In this document: one piece after another, positions 22,897 through 34,349 of the stretch
Layout: every line of letters begins with the position of its first letter
Position numbering within the stretch: the first letter of the stretch is position 1
NCBI GenBank assembly: GCA_023634235.1
Contig: JAMKCF010000008.1
Coordinates: 21,012,500 to 21,076,499, forward strand
DNA length: 64,000 nucleotides
Origin: Pisaster brevispinus
Lineage: Eukaryota > Echinodermata > Asteroidea > Forcipulatida > Asteriidae
Direction of reading: 5' to 3'
Notes under the pieces: model-generated
Databases searched by the model: none
Seen by the model: the letters and a program-made list of their open reading frames with translations, nothing else
Told to the model about the DNA's origin: nothing
Translations under genes and position numbers: made by a program

Positions 22897-23447
22897 CTGT
22901 AGAGAGGAACGCAGAAGGTTATTGTCCACATAAATCCGTCAGAATTCAGCAGCCGCGTCCTGGCCGAGCAGTCAACCACACCAGACACAAGCTCTGGTGT
23001 TTCTGATCTGGGCCCAATTTCATAGAGCTGCTTAAGCACAAAAACCAGCTAAGCACAACAAAATGATACTTACCAGAATAAGATCACCAGCCAAACTACC
23101 ATGACTGGTATCCTGCTCATTTCTGCTAAGCAGAAAAATGTTAAGCAATATTTTCTGCTTAAGCAGCTCTATGAAATTGGGCCCAGAGTTTGATTTGAGT
23201 CTCGGTCTTGATATTTGCGTCCTTACCTGCTTACATTCCTTAAGCAAGACACTTGAGCATTATCACTTCATGTTTTTTGAGACGGGATGTAAAAAAGTGT
23301 TTTGTGTAATGAGTGTAGAAGAACCTAGTACACTTAATTGTAAAGAGAGGGGGTTTTCCCTAGTATTTGGGTTTGATTTGGCACTTAATCCAAACAATAC
23401 GCTGGCTTGTACATGGGGAGAACCATGAGTGGGGTGGGAATCCTTAC

Positions 23448-23555
23448 CTGTACATGCAAGGCTCTTGTGAGTTGGTAGCAGCTTTCCGCCTGCGTTGCTT
23501 CATTGTCTGTACCGTGGAATCCATGCAGAGCAAGATGTTGCACCTTCGTATAATC
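23448..23555 (-). pseudogene. CTR9: CTR9 exon B, unit 3
   Basis: 36-codon frame intact, with small substitutions relative to unit 1 (GGAAAG for CAGAAAG, GGATTCC for GCATTCC on the coding strand). Confidence 0.9.
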
Positions 23556-24029
23556 CTAGATAATTACAAATAAAACTTGGTAAATGATGAATTAATCCTG
23601 GTTAATGACGAGTTAGTCCAGGTTAATTACAAATAAAGCTTTGTCGATGACAAATTCGTCCTTGTTAGTGACAAATTCATTCTGATTAGTGATGTGCTAA
23701 AACTGGTCAATGATAAAATTAAACCTGGCTATCATTCGATACTGAAAAGTATAACTATTAAACCTGGTTACGTGAAGTGAGTCATAACCGATAACCAACA
23801 ACCAATAACCAGTGACCAATATTAATAAGCCATAACCAATAACTATGGGGGATGTGTTTAACTCCATGAGTTTGATTCTTTCCTGCAATTGGATAATAGA
23901 AATTTGAAAATGAAAACCAACTTTTGGGGCTTTTTCAAAATCTAGACTTGGACTTCGCCATCAATCTTGGAGCAGTGTGCATTTTTGGCCTGAGCCGAGG
24001 TTTGGAAGTAGCTTCTTGAGGGACGTTAC

Positions 24030-24100
24030 CTTCTTATAGAAGAAACGATTTGCAAGATGGTTGAGCACCATAGGGTTGCTGGAGTCTATCGTGTACGCCT
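24030..24100 (-). pseudogene. CTR9: CTR9 exon A, 5'-truncated copy, unit 3
   Basis: Retains only [20 protein letters not shown] then YKK up to donor AAG|GTAACG. The upstream two thirds of the exon, including its acceptor, is cut off by the duplication breakpoint. The full exon exists only at 33307-33563. Confidence 0.9.
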
Positions 24101-25063
24101 GTTTTTGGCTTTGAAGAATGTTTCCGTTGGCACAGAGCCCGAAATCCATTAGACCCCCAGAACATTCTGATTAACCGTATCATTGAATGTTCCAGCAGCT
24201 CAACAGACCAAGGCCCAATTTCATATAACCTGTAATCACAAAAACTTGCTCAGCAGAAACAGGTTACGAACCAACATTCCATTAAGTTTATATTGTTGCC
24301 ACTGGTACCCTGTTCATCTCTTACTAAGTAAAGAAATTTGCTAAGCAGAATTTTCTGCTTAACGGCTTTATGAAGAATGAGCACGTGCTGGAATGCGTAT
24401 CCAATCTCATTAGAGACTGTACATAGAATTATGAGCTCTCACAGAGTTACTGCACGTGCACGCACTCCCTCCACATAGTATCTATGCAGGCGAAGCTTGA
24501 ACTTTGGGGGAAAAATCCACACGACCACGTACACGTCTTGTGGCTCAACATTTTTACTGAACCAGAATGTTTTGTTACAAGACCAGAATCAAAATAAGAA
24601 AAACCTTCCTGACCCAGTTTTACTGTGCATTTAAGTTAACTGCATTTATTTGAACTTAAGCGCTATTGACATGTAAGAGAGGATTGATTTTTATTTGTCT
24701 TCATGGGTATTAAGTATAGTTCATGATGTCAGTACTCAGTAGAATTGAAAGGTATTTTATCAGACTCAAAGTCAACATTTGAACATATTACTTTTTGGGT
24801 CAAGATGTTACATAGTGAGGTATTATTCTTCAATAATATTAAATAAAAAAACACAAGACCGCATGACTTGTCGAGCCAAAAGTTTACTGGCCCGACACCA
24901 AAACTACTGGCCTTGGGTCTGTTGTCCAGTGTAAAATTCGAGCCCTAGCAGGGTGCATGTGCTCGCAAAGTAACTGGGTGAGAGATCACAATTCCATGTA
25001 CAGCCACAGGACTGCTTCGATCGAGACGACAAAAACAACTTTTAAAAATGTGAAAGAACATAC

Positions 25064-25270
25064 CGGTACTTCGGTGAGTTCCAAGATCTGAGCCAACTCA
25101 ATCCATGCCTCGACATCTTCCGGGAACTGATCGACGACCTTCTGGAGGTGACCCTTGGCAGTCTCCCTCTTGGTCTCATCACTGGATGTCACATAGAGAG
25201 ACCCAAGAATCTTCATGGTCTCATAGTTACCTGGTTGGGCTTTCAGTACCTTCTCGAAGCACTGGGCAGC
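25064..25270 (-). pseudogene. CTR9: CTR9 exon D, unit 4
   Basis: Intact 69-codon frame, Met-Lys form as in unit 3. Confidence 0.93.
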
Positions 25271-27421
25271 CTGGTTTGAAACAAGAGGAGTGCATTAGGT
25301 TTTGGTCAACATAGTGCTGATTTACAGGCAAAAATCAAGAAAGAAACAATAAAAGTCACCAGTGAAACTTTCAGCTGAATAATGTCAACTTTTTGAGAAA
25401 ATGAAAACAAAAAATAAATAAATTTCAACAATAAACTTGTTGAGGCTTTGCATGGTGAGGTATAAATGTATATTCGGTTTGCGGTAACACCACGTGTATA
25501 TGTGAGCTGGGTGCGCTCTATTCTGTACTTTATTCTGGCTGGAAAGGAGAGGGAATGGAGAAACAGCTGTTGGAGTTGGTGGGATATAACAGCACTTTGA
25601 TTAATTAAAGAAACAAACAACTAACCAAATACATTCACAGCTATTACTGTAAAAATGTGTCCATCCATAATCACATTACACTAAACCATAAAGGTTCAAG
25701 AAGTTGAAGGGTTTAAAAAGTAAACACTTAATTGTTGATCTCACTTCAATTCAGAATAAAAGATAGATAAATTAAAACAAAAGATACAAAAAAATGAAAA
25801 GCAAACTTATCCCCAAATGAACAATCTCTATAAAAGAAATAATGAGAAACTTTACTATTGTAAAGAAACACTTGGTAATTTAACACTGCAGCTAATCGGT
25901 TTACTGTTAGACCCAAAAATAAACCTCTCTTATAATAAATAAGAATGAGCAGTTCTCGCCCTCTCTCTGGTCACTTTATCTACACTAGACTAAAATAAAG
26001 AAAGACATAAGACAAGCAAAGAAAAACTTAACAGAGATAAAAACCACTAAAATAAACAACAGGCCAGAGCCAGGCCTTCTGCATGTTAAATCAGGCCCCC
26101 AGGGCATAGAGTTATTACCCTACTGTGGTCACTACTAATCCTATGGCCACCTAGGGCTGGGGCTACCCTGCCATGCATCTCATACACTACATAACCTATA
26201 GTATACAATAAAATGGGGGCACAGGCTAAAACATGAAACCAATATCTACATGTAGGTACTCCTAGAATACTCAAAGTTAAATAAAAGTCTGTACAGTAAA
26301 GTAAAAATTAATGGATCCTATAACTCAAAAGGAAAACCTAGAACAAAAGACAATCCTAAGAATACACTCCTGTTTGAAGAGAACTTATACGCATATAATT
26401 TCACTCCTGACCAAAAGGCCGTTAAATCGTATAATGAACAATTTATAAAAACTGTAAACACTTCAAAGTTAGTGTATGCCAATTCTTCAATTTAAAGTTG
26501 ATCAAAAAATATGTCCACTCTATCTATACACTATCTTCTTCTATTAAATGTTGAACACTAGATAAAAAAAAATACAAAGTAACTTTTCCTACCTGGAAAG
26601 GAGAGGGGATGGAGAAACAGCTGTTGGAGTAGGTGGGATATAACAGCACAGAAGCCAGCATGCTAGGCCCCACCAACCCCACCACTGGATCAACCAGTTC
26701 AGAGGTCAACATAGACAGTCCACTTTCCAGCAGGGGTTACCAAAACAATAGAGTTTGTAATGAGTGAATAAGACCTATGGATTAAATGGGGTTAACATAC
26801 AACAACAACATTTCATAAATGAGGGGGCCTCATTTACATATATCTACTAGCTATGTAGATTTGTTCTTAAAGAACTAGGTCTTGCTTTTTATTCTACTGC
26901 CGGAAAAATTGAGAGACTACTTCGGGAGATTACTTAGTTCAGAAAAGAACTGTCCAGCTTATTCGCTACTACCTGGGCGGAGGGTAGGAAATCGGCCTGG
27001 ACTACAACTTTAGCTTAATAGTGGATCAGATCGAGGGGACTTCTCGTTATTAACCTCACTGCCACGGAGTGAGTTCTTAATTGGTTAATTGGTCTCAACG
27101 TTTCGACTAGCTTGCTCTAGTCATCGTCAGGAGACAAAAATGACAAATCCAGTTTTACAGGAGTCCAGTGTTGAAGGTCTCAAGACCTGCAGGTCTGTTC
27201 TCGAGACCATCTTGAGACCTTTTTGTGGTCTCAGTCTTGGTCTGCAAAAGTCTCGGTCTGGGAAGGGCTGGTCTCAGTTCCGGGTCTCAGATGCTCAGAT
27301 TTCGGTCACTGGTCTCGATCTCAGACTTCCAGGTCTGGACTACAACACTGCAGGAGTCCTTACAGTAATACATTACAGAGATTTACAATCATTCTCTTGA
27401 CTCACGTTCGCATACTCTCAC

Positions 27422-27536
27422 ATTCCCCCCGATGGATGTACATCTGCCCCAAACCAAAGTGCGGCAAAACGATTAGCTGTGGATGCAAACTGGGAGGCTT
27501 GCATGGTAGTAGTACTGGAAAGCTTGGTCGTGGTCA
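27422..27536 (-). pseudogene. CTR9: CTR9 exon C, unit 4 (frameshifted)
   Basis: Same two frameshifts and stop-creating junction as the other units. Confidence 0.9.
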
Positions 27537-28084
27537 CTGTAGAGAGGAACGCAGAAGGTTATTGTCCACATAAATCCGTCAGAATTCAGCAGCCGCGTCC
27601 TGGCCGAGCAGTCAACCACACCAGACACAAGCTCTGGTGTTTCTGATCTGGGCCCAATTTCATAGAGCTGCTTAAGCACAAAAACCAGCTAAGCACAACA
27701 AAATGATACTTACCAGAATAAGATCACCAGCCAAACTACCATGACTGGTATCCTGCTCATTTCTGCTAAGCAGAAAAATGTTAAGCAATATTTTCTGCTT
27801 AAGCAGCTCTATGAAATTGGGCCCAGAGTTTGATTTGAGTCTCGGTCTTGATATTTGCGTCCTTACCTGCTTACATTCCTTAAGCAAGACACTTGAGCAT
27901 TATCACTTCATGTTTTGGACGGGATGTAAAAAAGTGTTTTGTGTAATGAGTGTAGAAGAACCTAGTACACTTAATTGTAAAGAGAGGGGGTTTTCCCTAG
28001 TATTTGGGTTTGATTTGGCACTTAATCCAAACAATACGCTGGCTTGTACATGGGGAGAACCATGAGTGGGGTGGGAATCCTTAC

Positions 28085-28192
28085 CTGTACATGGAAGGCT
28101 CTTGTGAGTTGGTAGCAGCTTTCTGCCTGCGTTGCTTCATTGTCTGTACCGTGGAATGCATGCAGAGCAAGATGTTGCACCTTCGTATAATC
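28085..28192 (-). pseudogene. CTR9: CTR9 exon B, unit 4
   Basis: Intact 36 codons, as unit 1. Confidence 0.92.
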
Positions 28193-28666
28193 CTAGATAA
28201 TTACAAATAAAACTTGGTAAATGATGAATTAATCCTGGTTAATGACGAGTTAGTCCAGGTTAATTACAAATAAAGCTTTGTCGATGACAAATTCGTCCTT
28301 GTTAGTGACAAATTCATTCTGATTAGTGATGTGCTAAAACTGGTCAATGATAAAATTAAACCTGGCTATCATTCGATACTGAAAAGTATAACTATTAAAC
28401 CTGGTTACGTGAAGTGAGTCATAACCGATAACCAACAACCAATAACCAGTGACCAATATTAATAAGCCATAATCAATAACTATGGGGGATGTGTTTAACT
28501 CCATGAGTTTGATTCTTTCCTGCAATTGGATAATAGAAATTTGAAAATGAAAACCAACTTTTGGGGCTTTTTCAAAATCTAGACTTGGACTTCGCCATCA
28601 ATCTTGGAGCAGTGTGCATTTTTGGCCTGAGCCGAGGTTTGGAAGTAGCTTCTTGAGGGACGTTAC

Positions 28667-28737
28667 CTTCTTATAGAAGAAACGATTTGCAAGATGGTTG
28701 AGCACCATAGGGTTGCTGGAGTCTATCGTGTACGCCT
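28667..28737 (-). pseudogene. CTR9: CTR9 exon A, 5'-truncated copy, unit 4
   Basis: As in unit 3: only the last third of exon A remains, ending at donor AAG|GTAACG. The junction TACGCC|TATGTTTTTGG to unit 5 exactly joins the right and left unit edges. Confidence 0.9.
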
Positions 28738-29702
28738 ATGTTTTTGGCTTTGAAGAATGTTTCCGTTGGCACAGAGCCCGAAATCCATTAGACCCCCAGA
28801 ACATTCTGATTAACCGTATCATTGAATGTTCCAGCAGCTCAACAGACCAAGGCCCAATTTCATATAACCTGTAATCACAAAAACTTGCTCAGCAGAAACA
28901 GGTTACGAACCATAATTCCATTAAGTTTATATTGTTGCCACTGGTACCCTGTTCATCTCTTACTAAGTAAAGAAATTTGCTAAGCAGAATTTTCTGCTTA
29001 ACGGCTTTATGAAGAATGAGCACGTGCTGGAATGTGTATCCAATCTCATTAGAGACTGTACATAGAATTATGAGCTCTCACAGAGTTACTGCACGTGCAC
29101 GCACTCCCTCCACATAGTATCTATGCAGGCGAAGCTTGAACTTTGGGGGAAAAATCCACACGACCACGTACACGTCTTGTGGCTCAACATTTTTACTGAA
29201 CCAGAATGTTTTGTTACAAGACCAGAATCAAAATAAGAAAAACCTTCCTGACCCGGTTTTACTGTGCATTTAAGTTAACTGCATTTATTTGAACTTAAGC
29301 GCTATTGACATGTAAGAGAAGATTGATTTTTATTTGTCTTCATGGGTATTAAGTATAGTTCATGATGTCAGTACTCAGTAGAATTGAAAGGTATTTTATC
29401 AGACTCAAAGTCAACATTTGAACATATTACTTTTTGGGTCAAGATGTTACATAGTGAGGTATTATTCTTCAATAATATTAAATAAAAAAACACAAGACCG
29501 CATGACTTGTCGAGCCAAAAGTTTACTGGCCCGACACCAAAACTACTGGCCTTGGGTCTGTTGTCCAGTGTAAAATTCGAGCCCTAGCAGGGTGCATGTG
29601 CTCGCAAAGTAACTGGGTGAGAGATCACAATTCCATGTACAGCCACAGGACTGCTTCGATCGAGACGACAAAAACAACTTTTAAAAATGTGAAAGAACAT
29701 AC

Positions 29703-29909
29703 CGGTACTTCGGTGAGTTCCAAGATCTGAGCCAACTCAATCCATGCCTCGACATCTTCCGGGAACTGATCGACGACCTTCTGGAGGTGACCCTTGGCAG
29801 TCTCCCTCTTGGTCTCATCACTGGATGTCACATAGAGAGACCCAAGGTTCTTCATGGTCTCATAGTTACCTGGTTGGGCTTTCAGTACCTTCTCGAAGCA
29901 CTGGGCAGC
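29703..29909 (-). pseudogene. CTR9: CTR9 exon D, unit 5
   Basis: Intact frame; a private Ile-to-Asn change turns KILGSLY into KNLGSLY. Confidence 0.92.
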
Positions 29910-32060
29910 CTGGTTTGAAACAAGAGGAGTGCATTAGGTTTTGGTCAACATAGTGCTGATTTACAGGCAAAAATCAAGAAAGAAACAATAAAAGTCACCA
30001 GTGAAACTTTCAGCTGAATAATGTCAACTTTTTGAGAAAATGAAAACAAAAAATAAATAAATTTCAACAATAAACTTGTTGAGGCTTTGCATGGTGAGGT
30101 ATAAATGTATATTCGGTTTGCGGTAACACCACGTGTATATGTGAGCTGGGTGCGCTCTATTCTGTACTTTATTCTGGCTGGAAAGGAGAGGGAATGGAGA
30201 GACAGCTGTTGGAGTTGGTGGGATATAACAGCACTTTGATTATTTAAAGAAACAAACAACTAACCAAATACATTCACAGCTATTACTGTAAAAATGTGTC
30301 CATCCATAATCACATTACACTAAACCATAAAGGTTCAAGAAGTTGAAGGGTTTAAAAAGTAAACACTTAATTGTTGATCTCACTTCAATTCAGAATAAAA
30401 GATAGATAAATTAAAACAAAAGATACAAAAAAATGAAAAGCAAACTTATCCCCAAATGAACAATCTCTATAAAAGAAATAATGAGAAACTTTACTATTGT
30501 AAAGAAACACTTGGTAATTTAACACTGCAGCTAATCGGTTTACTGTTAGACCCAAAAATAAACCTCTCTTATAATAAATAAGAATGAGCAGTTCTCGCCC
30601 TCTCTCTGGTCACTTTATCTACACTAGACTAAAATAAAGAAAGACATAAGACAAGCAAAGAAAAACTTAACAGAGATAAAAACCACTAAAATAAACAACA
30701 GGCCAGAGCCAGGCCTTCTGCATGTTAAATCAGGCCCCCAGGGCATAGAGTTATTACCCTACTGTGGTCACTACTAATCCTATGGCCACCTAGGGCTGGG
30801 GCTACCCTGCCATGCATCTCATACACTACATAACCTATAGTATACAATAAAATGGGGGCACAGGCTAAAACATGAAACCAATATCTACATGTAGGTACTC
30901 CTAGAATACTCAAAGTTAAATAAAAGTCTGTACAGTAAAGTAAAAATTAATGGATCCTATAACTCGAAAGGAAAACCTAGAACAAAAGACAATCCTAAGA
31001 ATACACTCCTGTTTGAAGAGAACTTATACGCATATAATTTCACTCCTGACCAAAAGGCCGTTAAATCGTATAATGAACAATTTATAAAAACTGTAAACAC
31101 TTCAAAGTTAGTGTATGCCAATTCTTCAATTTAAAGTTGATCAAAAAATATGTCCACTCTATCTATACACTATCTTCTTCTATTAAATGTTGAACACTAG
31201 ATAAAATAAAATACAAAGTAACTTTTCCTACCTGGAAAGGAGAGGGGATGGAGAAACAGCTGTTGGAGTAGGTGGGATATAACAGCACAGAAGCCAGCAT
31301 GCTAGGCCCCACCAACCCCACCACTGGATCAACCAGTTCAGAGGTCAACATAGACAGTCCACTTTCCAGCAGGGGTTACCAAAACAATAGAGTTTGTAAT
31401 GAGTGAATAAGACCTATGGATTAAATGGGGTTAACATACAACAACAACATTTCATAAATGAGGGGGCCTCATTTACATATATCTACTAGCTATGTAGATT
31501 TGTTCTTAAAGAACTAGGTCTTGCTTTTTATTCTACTGCCGGAAAAATTGAGAGACTACTTCGGGAGATTACTTAGTTCAGAAAAGAACTGTCCAGCTTA
31601 TTCGCTACTACCTGGGCGGAGGGTAGGAAATCGGCCTGGACTACAACTTTAGCTTAATAGTGGATCAGATCGAGGGGACTTCTCGTTATTAACCTCACTG
31701 CCACGGAGTGAGTTCTTAATTGGTTAATTGGTCTCAACGTTTCGACTAGCTTGCTCTAGTCATCGTCAGGAGACAAAAATGACAAATCCAGTTTTACAGG
31801 AGTCCAGTGTTGAAGGTCTCAAGACCTGCAGGTCTGTTCTCGAGACCATCTTGAGACCTTTTTGTGGTCTCAGTCTTGGTCTGCAAAAGTCTCGGTCTGG
31901 GAAGGGCTGGTCTCAGTTCCGGGTCTCAGATGTTCAGATTTCGGTCACTGGTCTCGATCTCAGACTTCCAGGTCTGGACTACAACACTGCAGGAGTCCTT
32001 ACAGTAATACATTACAGAGATTTACAATCATTCTCTTGACTCACGTTCGCATACTCTCAT

Positions 32061-32175
32061 ATTCCCCCCGGTGGATGTACATCTGCCCCAAACCAAAGTG
32101 CGGCAAAACGATTAGCTGTGGATGCAAACTGGGAGGCTTGCATGGTAGTAGTACTGGAAAGCTTGGTCGTGGTCA
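32061..32175 (-). pseudogene. CTR9: CTR9 exon C, unit 5, donor lost
   Basis: Same shared frameshifts. In addition the donor GT seen in units 1-4 (GAAT|GTGAGAG) is changed to AT (GAATATGAGAG), so normal splicing from this copy is unlikely. Confidence 0.88.
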
Positions 32176-32724
32176 CTGTAGAGAGGAACGCAGAAGGTTA
32201 TTGTCCACATAAATCCGTCAGAATTCAGCAGCCGCGTCCTGGCCAAGCAGTCAACCACACCAGACACAAGCTCTGGTGTTTCTGATCTGGGCCCAATTTC
32301 ATAGAGCTGCTTAAGCACAAAAACCAGCTAAGCACAACAAAATGATACTTACCAGAATAAGATTACCAGCCAAACTACCATGGCTGGTATCCTGCTCATT
32401 TCTGCTAAGCAGAAAAATGTTAAGCAATATTTTCTGCTTAAGCAGCTCTATGAAATTGGGCCCAGAGTTTGATTTGAGTCTCGGTCTTGATATTTGCGTC
32501 CTTACATGCTTACATTCCTTAAGCAAGACACTTGGGCATTATCACTTCATGTTTTGGACGGGATGTAAAAAAGTGTTTTGTGTAATGAGTGTAGAAGAAC
32601 CTAGTACACTTAATTGTAAAGAGAGGGGGTTTTCCCTAGTATTTGGGTTTGATTTGGCACTTAATCCAAACAATACGCTGGCTTGTACATGGGGAGAACC
32701 ATGAGTGGGGTGGGAATCCTTTAC

Positions 32725-32832
32725 TTGTACATGGAAGGCTCTTGTGAGTTGGTAGCAGCTTTCCGCCTGCGTTGCTTCATTGTCTGTACCGTGGAATGCA
32801 TGCAGAGCAAGATGTTGCACCTTCGTATAATC
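32725..32832 (-). pseudogene. CTR9: CTR9 exon B, unit 5
   Basis: Intact 36 codons; the last codon is CAA with donor GTAAAG instead of CAG|GTAAGG. Confidence 0.92.
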
Positions 32833-33306
32833 CTAGATAATTACAAATAAAACTTGGTAAATGATGAATTAATCCTGGTTAATGACGAGTTAGTCCAGGT
32901 TAATTACAAATAAAGCTTTGTCGATGACAAATTCGTCCTTGTTAGTGACAAATTCATTCTGATTAGTGATGTGCTAAAACTGGTCAATGATAAAATTAAA
33001 CCTGGCTATCATTCGATACTGAAAAGTATAACTATTAAACCTGGTTACGTGAAGTGAGTCATAACCGATAACCAACAACCAATAACCAGTGACCAATATT
33101 AATAATCCATAACCAATAACTATGGGGGATGTGTTTAACTCCATGAGTTTGATTCTTTCCTGCAATTGGATAATAGAAATTTGAAAATGAAAACCAACTT
33201 TTGGGGCTTTTTCAAAATCTAGACTTGGACTTCGCCATCAATCTTGGAGCAGTGTGCACTTTTGGCCTGAGCCGAGGTTTGGAAGTAGCTTCTTGAGGGA
33301 CGTTAC

Positions 33307-33563
33307 CTTCTTAAAGAAGAAACGATTTGCAAGATGGTTGAGCACCATAGGGTTGCTGGAGTCTATCGTGTACGCCTTGGAGAGAAGCTGGACTCCAGTC
33401 CGTATGGAATCTGTTGCTTTACTGTCGATTTCTAGGATGGCAAGGCCAACGATGGTGCCCACACACTTCAGATCGAGTTCCAGGGCCTGCTAGAAGGCCA
33501 GGCGTGCTTTCTCCGGTTTGTTTAGCTTATTGAAGCAGTGGCCAATGCCAAGGCGAACAGCAG
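33307..33563 (-). pseudogene. CTR9: CTR9 exon A, complete, with in-frame stop
   Basis: 257 nt from acceptor AAACACAG to donor AAG|GTAACG. It reads AAVRLGIGHCFNKLNKPEKA, RLAF, TAG (33490-33492), [20 protein letters not shown], then [20 protein letters not shown] and ANRFFFKK. The family has Ser at the stop position (RLAFSRALEL). Phase agrees with the upstream exon: CCA G|CT GCT gives Pro-Ala-Ala-Val. Length matches the family exactly (85 codons plus 2 nt). Confidence 0.92.
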
Positions 33564-33649
33564 CTGTGTTTAATAGTATCAAAAATATTAAAATGTCAAT
33601 AACTGTCGTTGATCACTAGATGAATCCAGTAACAACTGAGAGACATCGC

Positions 33650-33800
33650 CGATGAAAAGTTCTGAAACTAGGACCCCAATTCTAGGAGGCATGTTGAAAC
33701 GATGGCTTTCCACTAGATTTCAAGGAGCTTTTACGAGCTGTACCCTCAGCACTAGAGAAGTACATCAAAGATAATGGTTCTCTTAGGAAGAAAATAACAG
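33650..33800. repeat. Dispersed repeat, empty-site relative of the M2 insertion site
   Basis: TCTGAAACTAGGACCCCAAT through CTAGATTTCAAGGAGCTTTT and CCCTCAGCACTAGAGAA matches the flanks of MITE M2 at 6112-6203 and 6966-7010, but without the element. Confidence 0.75.
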
Positions 33801-34259
33801 CCATTTTCAGAGTATCTTATCTCCCAATATGTAGCATAATTTTATCCCTTTGGTTTCATATTCTCCAGAGTTGCCTCCTCCCCAGCAGTTTTCACATTTT
33901 TTTTAGTAGTTACTTATCTCAACTTCTGTCTTGTCAGATTATTTGTCCCCATCTTTGTCTTGTAATAATTAATTAACTAAGTTAACTATTTCATTAATTA
34001 ATTAAGTTTTTTTCTTTCTTTTTCTTGTTTTCTTCTAAAGGCACTCCACTACAAGCCTTGGCTTATGAGGATCGTGCCTCCAAAATATTGTCTTTTGCAT
34101 TCTGTTATATGCACTGTTAAGAATGGAAATAAATGTTATATCGAATTGAATTGGCAGGCGTAAAAAGTCTCAACTCGGGCAAAAGTCTGAAATTTCTCAT
34201 CCCTGAAGAGTTTCTCTTCAATAAAGGAACAACTTGGAGAGAGCTGATTAAGATTGCAC

Positions 34260-34349
34260 CTGGGCAGCTAGGGTTTGTCCTCAGAGCCTTCTTGTAGAAC
34301 GCCAACGCTCCTCGGTAGTCTTTCTTATTGAAGGTTATACAAGCTTTTC
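34260..34349 (-). pseudogene. CTR9: CTR9 pseudogene, TPR exon upstream of A
   Basis: 90 nt from acceptor TTCCTTTAG to donor GCCCAG|GTGCAATC. It reads (G)[20 protein letters not shown] then ALRTNPSCP, matching the CTR9 segment [20 protein letters not shown]. Frame intact. It is the most N-terminal CTR9 exon I can find; roughly the first 180-190 residues of the family have no counterpart to its right. Confidence 0.92.

Larger units (their letters stand above)
19643..24100. repeat. Tandem array unit 3 (short left edge, full right edge)
   Basis: The left edge is the deletion junction seen in unit 2. The right side is full length and includes 24030-24100, a truncated CTR9 exon A. The junction with unit 4 (TACGCCT|GTTTTTGG) lacks the AT present at the unit 4/5 junction. 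Confidence 0.95.
24101..28737. repeat. Tandem array unit 4 (full length)
   Basis: A complete unit of about 4.64 kb, beginning GTTTTTGGCTTTGAAGAATG and ending in truncated exon A (TACGCCT). Includes the 472 bp missing at the unit 1/2 and 2/3 junctions. Confidence 0.95.
28738..33377. repeat. Tandem array unit 5 (full length, contiguous with unique exon A)
   Basis: About 4.64 kb. It carries the most private substitutions of any unit judged by eye (for example GTGTAT for GCGTAT near 29033 and loss of one splice donor). Its right edge continues without a break into the complete exon A, so it is the anchor copy on that side. Confidence 0.95.

Noticed and set aside
11164..33377. Array as a functional expansion producing a CTR9 protein with many extra TPRs
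   Set aside because: Exon C is frameshifted in every unit and the B-C junction makes a stop codon. Exon A, present once, has a TAG.
12013..33493. Recurring ORFs of 60-120 residues in every array unit (for example 12333-12647, 13113-13301, 14116-14427) as genes
   Set aside because: They recur only because the DNA is duplicated. They overlap introns, MITEs and the SINE, lack splice or family support, and most are shadows.
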